Shown here one piece after another: positions 7,916 to 13,347 of a DNA stretch of 19,114 nucleotides. How positions within the stretch are numbered: the first letter of the stretch is position 1; every line of letters begins with the position of its first letter. Source of the stretch: JBEKHI01 sp050012355 (GTDB lineage: Bacteria; Actinomycetota; Actinomycetes; Streptosporangiales; Streptosporangiaceae); assembly GCA_050012355.1 (NCBI GenBank), contig JBEKHI010000127.1, forward strand, positions 1-19,114. Reading direction: 5' to 3'. The notes beneath the pieces are model-generated. The model was given only the letters and a program-made list of their open reading frames with translations. It was not told the origin of the DNA and ran no database searches. The position numbers were made by a program, and so were the translations under genes.

Positions 7916-9594
7916 CACTCGCGGAACTCGCCGGGGACCGGGGCATCCGCGGGGCGGGCGGCTTCGGATTCGCGGAGCTCGACGCGGCGGATCTTGCCGG
8001 AGATCGTTTTCGGGAGGTCGGTGACGAACTCCAGCCGCCGGATCCGCTTGTAGGGGGCGACTCGCGACCGGCAGAATTCCAGGATCGACGCGGCCAGCTT
8101 CGCGGACGGTGACGTGTTCACCGTCACGAATGCCTTCGGTACCGCCAGCCGGATCGGGTCGGGGGACGGGACGACCGCCGCCTCGGTGACGGCCGGGTGC
8201 TCGATCAGTATCGACTCGAGCTCGAACGGCGAGATGCGGTAGTCCGACGCCTTGAACACGTCGTCCGTCCGCCCGACATAAGTGATATATCCGTCGTCGT
8301 CCGACGTCGCGACATCACCCGTGTGGTACAAACCGTCCCGCATCGCGTTCGCGTTCAGCTCGGTGTCGCCCGCGTACCCGGTCATCAGCCCGATCGGCCG
8401 GTCGGACAGATCGAGGCAGATCTCGCCGTCCCGCCCCCGTGAACCGGTCAGCGGGTCGGCGAGCACCACCGGGTACCCAGGTAGCGGCAGGCCCATCGAG
8501 CCCAGCTTCACCGGCTGACCAGGGCAGTTCCCGACGATCGCCGTGGTTTCGGTCTGCCCGAAGGCGTCGCGCACCGTGATGCCCCACGCCTTGCGCACCT
8601 GCTCGATGACCTCGGGGTTCAGCGGTTCGCCCGCCGCCACGCACTCGCGCAACGTGGTCACGTCGGCGGCGGCCAGATCGGCCTGGATCAGCATCCGCCA
8701 GACGGTCGGCGGCGCGCAGAACGTCGTGACCCGCTCCCGTCCGAGCGCCGCCAGCAGGTCCGGCGCGGAAAACCGCTCGTAGTTGAGCACCAGCACGGTC
8801 GCGCCAGCGTTCCACGGCGCGAAGAAATTAGACCACGCGTGCTTGGCCCACCCGGGGGAGGAGATGTTCAGGTGCACGTCGCCCGGCTGGATGCCGATCC
8901 AGTACATCGTCGACAGGTGCCCGGCCGGATAGCTGGCGTGGGTATGCGCGACCAGCTTCGGCTGCGCCGTGGTGCCCGAGGTGAAGTACAGCAGCAGCGG
9001 ATCGCTGGCCAGGGTCACCCCGTCCGGAGTGAACTCCTCGGACGCGTGCTGGCTGTCGGCGTAGGAATGCCACCCACCCGCCTCCCCATCCCCCTTCACT
9101 GCCTCACCGGTGACCACCCGGATCCAGTCGCCGTCGCCGAATTTCGCCGCGAGAGCGGGCTCGGTCACCACTAGGCGCACGTCGCCCCTGGTGATACGGT
9201 CGGCCAGGTCCGCCGGTCCCAGCAGGGTGGACGCCGGGATGATCACCGCGCCGAGCTTCATCGCGGCCAGCAGCACCTCCCACAGCGGCCCGATGTTGCC
9301 CAGCATGACCAGCACCCGGTCCCCGCGCCGTACCCCCAGCCCGCGCAGCCAGTTAGCTACCTGTCCGGACCGCCGAGACATTTTTTCATAGCAAAACGAC
9401 GTCGCCCCATCTCCCACGACCCGCAGCGCCTCCCGGTCGGGATGCTCGCGCGCGATCTGGTCGAACCAGTCCAGCGCCCAGTTGAACTCGGTGAGCTCCG
9501 GCCAGCTGAACGAGGCCCGGGCGGCCGCATAGTCGTCCCGTTTCGTAAGCAAAAAGTCACGCGCTGTGCGAAACGCGGTTGAAGATTCACTCAT
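7915..9594 (-). CDS. AMP-forming acyl-CoA synthetase (acetyl/medium-chain type)
   Basis: Cytoplasmic ligase that activates a carboxylic acid with ATP to an acyl-AMP, then forms acyl-CoA. Length 559 residues, normal for the medium-chain/acetyl-CoA synthetase branch. Core motifs are in order: LLLYFTSGTTAQPK (P-loop, 201-213, with Ala at the usual Gly after TT), DAFGQTETT (343-351), GLYHTGD (421-427), GRTDDVFKASDYRISPFELE (hinge, 441-460) and PKTISGK (528-534), whose K534 is the catalytic lysine. Substrate cannot be read from the sequence; the acetyl, propionyl or medium-chain range is most likely. The ATG at 9594 is followed by MSESSTAFRTARDFLL, a plausible N-terminus, though ribosome-binding character upstream is weak. 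It is monocistronic and convergent with the GH5 gene. A palindrome just upstream may bind a regulator. No link to cellulose use is shown. Confidence 0.93.
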   Translation of the reverse strand: MSESSTAFRTARDFLLTKRDDYAAARASFSWPELTEFNWALDWFDQIAREHPDREALRVVGDGATSFCYEKMSRRSGQVANWLRGLGVRRGDRVLVMLGNIGPLWEVLLAAMKLGAVIIPASTLLGPADLADRITRGDVRLVVTEPALAAKFGDGDWIRVVTGEAVKGDGEAGGWHSYADSQHASEEFTPDGVTLASDPLLLYFTSGTTAQPKLVAHTHASYPAGHLSTMYWIGIQPGDVHLNISSPGWAKHAWSNFFAPWNAGATVLVLNYERFSAPDLLAALGRERVTTFCAPPTVWRMLIQADLAAADVTTLRECVAAGEPLNPEVIEQVRKAWGITVRDAFGQTETTAIVGNCPGQPVKLGSMGLPLPGYPVVLADPLTGSRGRDGEICLDLSDRPIGLMTGYAGDTELNANAMRDGLYHTGDVATSDDDGYITYVGRTDDVFKASDYRISPFELESILIEHPAVTEAAVVPSPDPIRLAVPKAFVTVNTSPSAKLAASILEFCRSRVAPYKRIRRLEFVTDLPKTISGKIRRVELRESEAARPADAPVPGEFRE

Positions 9595-9606
9595 ACCGGC
9601 TAGTTG

Positions 9607-9626
9607 ACCTCAATCGCGGTTGAGGT
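9607..9626. promoter_or_regulatory. Palindrome upstream of the acyl-CoA synthetase gene
   Basis: ACCTCAATCGCGGTTGAGGT is a 20-nt palindrome with one mismatched pair (7-bp arms around a CGCG centre). It lies 12 nt upstream of the synthetase ATG, where a bound repressor would block transcription or the leader. Size and symmetry fit a TetR- or GntR-type dimer site. The regulator is not identified in the window. Confidence 0.45.
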
Positions 9627-9734
9627 TGCAACATTAGGACCGTGACCACGGCATACGCGCCGGCCCTCGCTCATCCGGTAGTGCGGCGACTGCTGCCAGG
9701 GATGCTGGCCTCTTGGGCTCCTCCTGCCACCCCA

Positions 9735-9780
9735 GCGATGGGCCATCGATAGCGCTATACCCTCCGCGATGGGCCATCGA
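9735..9780. repeat. Dispersed palindromic repeat, locus 1
   Basis: GCGATGGGCCATCGA occurs twice (9735-9749 and 9766-9780; start-to-start 31 nt). The spacer carries the perfect palindrome ATAGCGCTAT (9749-9758). The 18-mer GATGGGCCATCGATAGCG (9737-9754) recurs with one mismatch at 16601-16618. The stretch 9595-9848 between genes otherwise holds the 9607 palindrome and a small hairpin, GGGCCT/AGGCCC (9782-9798). I see no convincing gene in it. Confidence 0.75.
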
Positions 9781-9881
9781 CGGGCCTGGGGAAGGCCCCG
9801 TCCGCGAGACGCCCCGCACTCATAGCTTTCTTAGAGGTTGGCTGGAGAATGGCCGGATGGGCGATGTGCCATCCTTTGTAC

Positions 9882-10175
9882 ATGAGCAAGCGAGCGTCGC
9901 GGAGTGTCGCGCAGGCTATAGCGGAGCGCGAACGGGGCCGCTACCGGCTGAATGTCGCGACCGCCGCCGTCGGGTTGGTCAGCGTCGCGGCGGCGGGTGC
10001 CGTCGCGGTCGCGCTGCCTGGTTCGGCCACCTCGAGCACGACCAGCACGAGTAACTCGAAGTCCACCAGCAACTCCAGCAGCTCCAGCAGCTCCACGTCA
10101 AACAGCCTCAATCAGGGCTCCACGCCGTCATCTAGCTCGGGTAGCGCCCAGTCCACGTCCGGGGGAACTCACTGA
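9882..10175 (+). CDS. Small membrane-anchored protein with Ser/Thr-rich tail
   Basis: Unrecognised 97-residue protein. It has a basic N-terminus (MSKRASRSVAQAIAERERGRYR), one membrane segment (about 24-46, alternating Ala, Val and Gly) and a 50-residue tail almost entirely Ser, Thr, Asn and Gly. The positive N-terminus predicts the tail is outside the cell. ATGs at 9849 and 9864 are alternative starts; 9849 has GGAGA directly adjacent and TAGAGG 11 nt upstream, so neither start is decisive. I prefer 9882 because the basic N-terminus begins there. The stop overlaps the proposed CTG start of the flavin transferase gene, so the two are probably translationally coupled. Such a tail could be a wall-spanning stalk, or, with its QGSTPSS segment (78-84), a possible flavin attachment site. 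Both roles are inference. Confidence 0.65.
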   Translation: MSKRASRSVAQAIAERERGRYRLNVATAAVGLVSVAAAGAVAVALPGSATSSTTSTSNSKSTSNSSSSSSSTSNSLNQGSTPSSSSGSAQSTSGGTH

Positions 10176-11131
10176 CCGCGGACGAGACCGCTTCCGCGAC
10201 GTGGCGGGCACTCGGCTTCCTGATCCAGCTGGTGGTCACCGACCCGGCCGCGCTCGCCGCCGCCCGGAAGCTGCTGGAGGCCGATCTTGAAGATCTCGAC
10301 CTGGCCTGCAGCCGGTTCCGCCCTGACTCCGAGCTAGTCCGCATCAATCAAGGATCCGCCGATGCTAAAACGACGACCGTCTCGCCGCTGCTGGCCGATG
10401 CGATCGCGGCGTCCTTGCGCGGTGCCGAGCTCACCGACGGCGACGTCGATCCGACGGTGGGCGCGGCGCTGTCGGCCCTAGGCTACGACCGCGACTTTGC
10501 CGAGATCGCAGCCACCGAAAGCCCCGAAAGGCCCAAAAGCTCCAAGGTAAAAGTGGCCATCCGCGCCATACCAGGCTGGCGACAGGTCCGCCTGGACCAC
10601 GAGACCCGCCAGCTCACCCTCCCGCCGGGAACCCAGCTCGACCTGGGCGCCACCGCGAAGGCATGGGCCGCCGACCGCGCGGCCGCGCGCCTGGCGGCCA
10701 CTGTAGGGAGCGGCGTGCTGGTCAGCCTAGGCGGCGACACCGCGGTAGCGGGCGAACCACCGGACGGCGGCTGGCGGATCCGGATCCAGGACATCACCGG
10801 ATTGCCAAACGAGACACCCAGCGGCCCCACCCAGCTCATCGCGATCACCAGCGGGGGACTGGCGACGTCCAGCACCGCGGCGAGACGCTGGCGGCACGGC
10901 GGTGATGTGCTGCATCACATCCTGGACCCGCGCACCGGCCTGCCCGCCGAGCCTGTCTGGCGCACCGTCTCGGTGACCGCCGGCAGCTGCGCGGACGCCA
11001 ACACCGCCAGCACCGCCGCGATCATCCGGGGGCGCGAAGCGCCCGGCTGGCTGGAGAAGATCGGCTTGCCTGCCCGGCTTGTCGCCCAGGACGGGACCGT
11101 CCACACGGTCGCGGGCTGGCCGGCCGGCTAA
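10172..11131 (+). CDS. apbE: FAD:protein FMN transferase, ApbE family, probable CTG start
   Basis: ApbE enzymes transfer FMN from FAD to a Thr or Ser of extracytoplasmic redox proteins, using Mg2+. Family features are SRFRPDSELVRIN, DGDVDPTVGAALSALGYD, LDLGATAKAWAADRAA (the GGxAKGYAAD-like site), VSLGGDTAV, ITSGGLATSS, HHILDPRTG and SCADANTASTAAIIRG (Mg2+ site). The first ATG/GTG/TTG in frame is the GTG at 10232, but in-frame codons upstream read TWRALGFLIQLVV, the usual opening strand of this family. Between the in-frame stop at 10142 and 10232 there is no ATG, GTG or TTG. CTG at 10172 overlaps the preceding TGA (CTGA) and has GGGGGAA 4 nt before it, giving 319 residues. No signal peptide or lipobox is seen, unusual for an ApbE that acts outside; a cytoplasmic form is possible. 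A hairpin follows the stop. Confidence 0.9.
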   Translation: MTADETASATWRALGFLIQLVVTDPAALAAARKLLEADLEDLDLACSRFRPDSELVRINQGSADAKTTTVSPLLADAIAASLRGAELTDGDVDPTVGAALSALGYDRDFAEIAATESPERPKSSKVKVAIRAIPGWRQVRLDHETRQLTLPPGTQLDLGATAKAWAADRAAARLAATVGSGVLVSLGGDTAVAGEPPDGGWRIRIQDITGLPNETPSGPTQLIAITSGGLATSSTAARRWRHGGDVLHHILDPRTGLPAEPVWRTVSVTAGSCADANTASTAAIIRGREAPGWLEKIGLPARLVAQDGTVHTVAGWPAG

Positions 11132-11143
11132 CGCCCGGCCGGC
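11119..11143 (+). terminator. GC hairpin over the ApbE stop codon
   Basis: GCCGGCCGG (11119-11127) pairs with CCGGCCGGC (11135-11143) around a 7-nt loop that includes the TAA. It may end or attenuate transcription before the ferric-reductase gene. The following stretch, about 11161-11233, is AT-rich for this genome, contains ACAATTGT (11164-11171) and probably holds a separate promoter, though I cannot place its boxes. Confidence 0.45.
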
Positions 11144-11233
11144 GAACGCCGGACCGCCCAGCTAACAATTGTCAGAGCTTACTTAGAGGCACTCTCGACA
11201 AATCTCTGTACTTGACGTGTAAAGCTTTTAGGT

Positions 11234-11824
11234 GTGAGCGGAATCAACTCTTCCACCGTGCTGTGGTACGCCAGCCGGTCGACCGGCCTGGTCGCGCTGG
11301 TGCTGCTATCGGCGGCGGCGGTCCTCGGGATCATGGTGACCAGGCAGGGACGGCTGCCCGGGTTGCCGCGATTCGCGGTGACCGGTCTGCACCGGAACCT
11401 CTCCTTGCTGGCCCTGGTGTTCACCATCGTCCACGTGCTGAGCGCCATCGCGGACAGTTACGTGTCGATTCCGCTAGCCGCGGCAGTCGTCCCGTTTGTC
11501 TCTGGTTACGAGGGATTTGCCCTGGGCCTGGGTGCGATTACCTTTGACCTGATGATCGCGATAATCGTCACTAGCCTGCTGCGCGGCCGGATGAACCCCA
11601 CCCTCTGGCGGGCCATCCACTGGCTCGCCTATCTCAGCTGGCCGGTCGGTGTCGTGCACAGCATCCTGGCCAGCAAGGACCTGCGCAGCGGCTGGGAACT
11701 CGCCATCACGGTCGCCTGCATCGTCGCGGTCGGGGTGGCCGCGGGCTGGCGGGTCATCACCGCTGCGAAGGCCACGCCGCGGGCCGAGCGGGTCAGCGAG
11801 CTGATGACCAAGGGCCAGCGATGA
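11234..11824 (+). CDS. Ferric-reductase-like transmembrane heme protein
   Basis: Integral membrane protein of 196 residues resembling the ferric reductase-like transmembrane domain (b-type heme cytochrome). Five or six hydrophobic segments are visible, at about 17-35, 52-73, 80-92, 96-116, 128-146 and 156-175. Two His pairs fit axial heme ligation across two helices: H53/H67 (GLHRNLSLLALVFTIVHVL) and H129/H142 (RAIHWLAYLSWPVGVVHS). No cytosolic FAD/NAD domain is attached; that role can be filled by the next gene, whose ATG overlaps this stop (ATGA, 11821-11824). The GTG start at 11234 leads straight into the first helix, with no strong ribosome-binding site. Likely job: carrying electrons across the membrane from the NuoF-like/ferredoxin partners to an outside acceptor, perhaps a flavinylated protein. 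Membrane topology and partners are inferred. Confidence 0.85.
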   Translation: MSGINSSTVLWYASRSTGLVALVLLSAAAVLGIMVTRQGRLPGLPRFAVTGLHRNLSLLALVFTIVHVLSAIADSYVSIPLAAAVVPFVSGYEGFALGLGAITFDLMIAIIVTSLLRGRMNPTLWRAIHWLAYLSWPVGVVHSILASKDLRSGWELAITVACIVAVGVAAGWRVITAAKATPRAERVSELMTKGQR

Positions 11825-13101
11825 CCGCGGTTACCGACCGTACTCAGAGCCTGCCGCGGCTGCTGCCGCCGCTCGGGCAGGTCCCGGAGGGGCTGCGCGA
11901 TCACATCGCCCGCTTCGGGCGGCCGCCGGAGTCGCCGAACCTGATCAGCGTCGCCGCTGACGCGGGGCTCACCGGGCGTGGCGGCGCCTCCTTCCCGGTG
12001 CATCGCAAGCTAGCGGCCGTCAAAAAGGCCGCCGAAGCCGCGAAGCGTCGGCCCGTCATCATCGCGAACGGCGCGGAGACCGAGCCGGTCAGCGATAAGG
12101 ACGCGACGCTGCTGTGGCTGGCGCCGCACCTGGTGCTCGACGGGCTGCAGCTGGCCGCGGCGGCGGTCCGGGCGAGCCGGGCGATCGTCTACGTGAACGC
12201 GCACCGGCGGGGCGACGTGGGAGTCGCGCTGACCCGCGCGATCACCGAGCGCACGACCGCCGGCTTGGACACCGTCCCCGTCGAGGTCATCGAGGCGCCG
12301 CCCCGCTTCCTTGCCGGACAGGAGACCGCGCTGGTCAGTCACCTAGCCGGCGGGCCCGCCATACCCCAGTTCCCGGTCCCCAGGATCACCGAACGCGGAC
12401 TAGCGAACCTCCCGACCCTCGTGCAAAATGCCGAGACCCTGGCCCACCTGGCACTGATCGCCCGCTACGGCCCCCAATGGTTCCGCGCGGTCGGCACCCG
12501 GCAGGAACCGGGCTCCATGCTCTGCACGATCCGCCGCGCCGACGGCGCCCCGCGGGTGATCGAGGTCCCGCTCGGCGTTCCGTTGATCGACCTGACCGGT
12601 CCGGGGCACAGCGCGGTCCTCGTCGGGGGCTACCACGGCACCTGGCTCCCCGCCGAGCGGGCGAAGGACCTGACCCTAGACAACAGAACGCTGAAGAGCC
12701 ACGGAGCCAGGGTCGGCGCCGGGATCGTAGTCGCGCTACCGGAGGGCAGGTGCGGTCTGGCGGAAACGGCTCGGGTAGTTCGCTACCTCGCTCTCGAATC
12801 CGCCGGTCAGTGCGGGCCTTGCCTGAACGGGCTGCCGCGGATCGCCGAGGCCATGGCCGAACTCGCCGGACCGCGCCCGCGCGCGAGGACTCGTGATGAC
12901 GTGGAACGCTGGTGCGGCCTGGTGACCGGCCGCGGCGCGTGCCACCACCCAGACGGCACGGCGGGCCTGGTGCGCAGCGCGCTGGCGACCTTCGGTACCG
13001 AGCTCGACCGGCACGCCCGCGGCAGGTGCTCCGCGACGAATCACGACCCGTTCCTGCCGGTCCCGGATACGGCACCCACCCGTGAGGCGGACTGGACATG
13101 A
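11821..13101 (+). CDS. NuoF-like NADH/FMN/Fe-S oxidoreductase subunit
   Basis: Cytoplasmic protein of 426 residues resembling the NADH-binding subunit F of complex I. TGRGGASFPVHRK (51-63) is the FMN/NADH glycine motif. A second signature, IIANGAETEPVSDKD (80-94), matches the NGDEGEPGTFKDR region of NuoF in altered form. An SLBB-like section lies near 225-275. The C-terminal Fe-S region reads ESAGQCGPCLNGLPRI (326-341), then GACHHPDG (372-379). The usual ESCGxCxPC has lost its first Cys (Ala at 328), leaving C331, C334 and C374. It shares ATGA overlaps with both the ferric-reductase gene upstream and the ferredoxin gene downstream (13098-13101), so the three are almost certainly one transcript with coupled translation. 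Likely it moves electrons between NAD(P)H, flavin and the neighbouring ferredoxin and heme protein. Direction and nucleotide preference cannot be told. Confidence 0.88.
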   Translation: MTAVTDRTQSLPRLLPPLGQVPEGLRDHIARFGRPPESPNLISVAADAGLTGRGGASFPVHRKLAAVKKAAEAAKRRPVIIANGAETEPVSDKDATLLWLAPHLVLDGLQLAAAAVRASRAIVYVNAHRRGDVGVALTRAITERTTAGLDTVPVEVIEAPPRFLAGQETALVSHLAGGPAIPQFPVPRITERGLANLPTLVQNAETLAHLALIARYGPQWFRAVGTRQEPGSMLCTIRRADGAPRVIEVPLGVPLIDLTGPGHSAVLVGGYHGTWLPAERAKDLTLDNRTLKSHGARVGAGIVVALPEGRCGLAETARVVRYLALESAGQCGPCLNGLPRIAEAMAELAGPRPRARTRDDVERWCGLVTGRGACHHPDGTAGLVRSALATFGTELDRHARGRCSATNHDPFLPVPDTAPTREADWT

Positions 13102-13310
13102 CCGAGCGACTCCGCGTGAACCCCATTCGGTGCGTCGGCAATGGCGCCTGCGCCGAGCTGTTGCCCGAGATGATCACCCTCGACGAGTGGGGCTATCCCA
13201 TCCTCGATCAGCACCAGGTGCCGCTCGCCCTGAACAAGGACGCTCGCCGCGCCGTCAGCGCCTGCCCGGCGCTCGCCCTGCGGCTCGTCCCCGACGGCCG
13301 GGAATATTGA
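13098..13310 (+). CDS. Small three-cysteine ferredoxin
   Basis: Soluble electron carrier of 70 residues. Cys are C12, C18 and C56 (RCVGNGAC about 40 residues before SACPALAL). This C-x5-C...CP pattern is that of actinobacterial single-cluster ferredoxins, usually [3Fe-4S], like those serving P450s. The acidic middle (AELLPEMITLDEWGYPIL) is typical. The ATG overlaps the stop of the NuoF-like gene, which marks it as the physical partner of that protein rather than of a P450; no P450 gene is in the window. The last codons lie next to the inverted repeat and promoter of the pirin gene. The family call is firm; the cluster type is inferred from the cysteine count. Confidence 0.88.
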   Translation: MTERLRVNPIRCVGNGACAELLPEMITLDEWGYPILDQHQVPLALNKDARRAVSACPALALRLVPDGREY

Positions 13311-13339
13311 AGATTCAACTATCGCTGTGGGGTATAACT
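13307..13339 (+). promoter_or_regulatory. Promoter and small inverted repeat before the pirin gene
   Basis: TATAAC (13333-13338) is a strong -10-like hexamer about 30 nt before the pirin ATG. TTGAAGATTCAA (13307-13318) is a 5-2-5 inverted repeat overlapping the ferredoxin stop. Its TTGAAG could be a -35, but the 20-nt gap to the -10 is long, so it may instead be an operator. The -10 call is the firmer part. Confidence 0.55.
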
Positions 13340-13347
13340 ACATCGCA

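Noticed and set aside
9642..9752. 36-codon GTG frame reading MTTAYAPALAHPVVRRLLPGM, ending inside the dispersed repeat
   Set aside because: Its start resembles the N-terminus of some MFS transporters, so it might be a gene remnant cut by the repeat. The similarity is too short, and I see no continuation downstream to support a pseudogene call.
9735..9780. Insertion-sequence end or attachment site
   Set aside because: No transposase or integrase frame and no target-site duplication are visible. The multi-copy palindromic structure fits a short dispersed repeat better.
9870..9875. CATCCT as a leaderless -10 box for the small Ser/Thr-rich protein
   Set aside because: Spacing to the ATG at 9882 is right, but the hexamer is a poor match and no -35 accompanies it. 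The start of this gene remains uncertain.
11212..11217. TTGACG as the -35 box for the ferric-reductase gene
   Set aside because: A -10 box at normal spacing would fall inside the coding region, at 11235-11240, with sequence TGAGCG. No acceptable hexamer is present, so I did not call this promoter.
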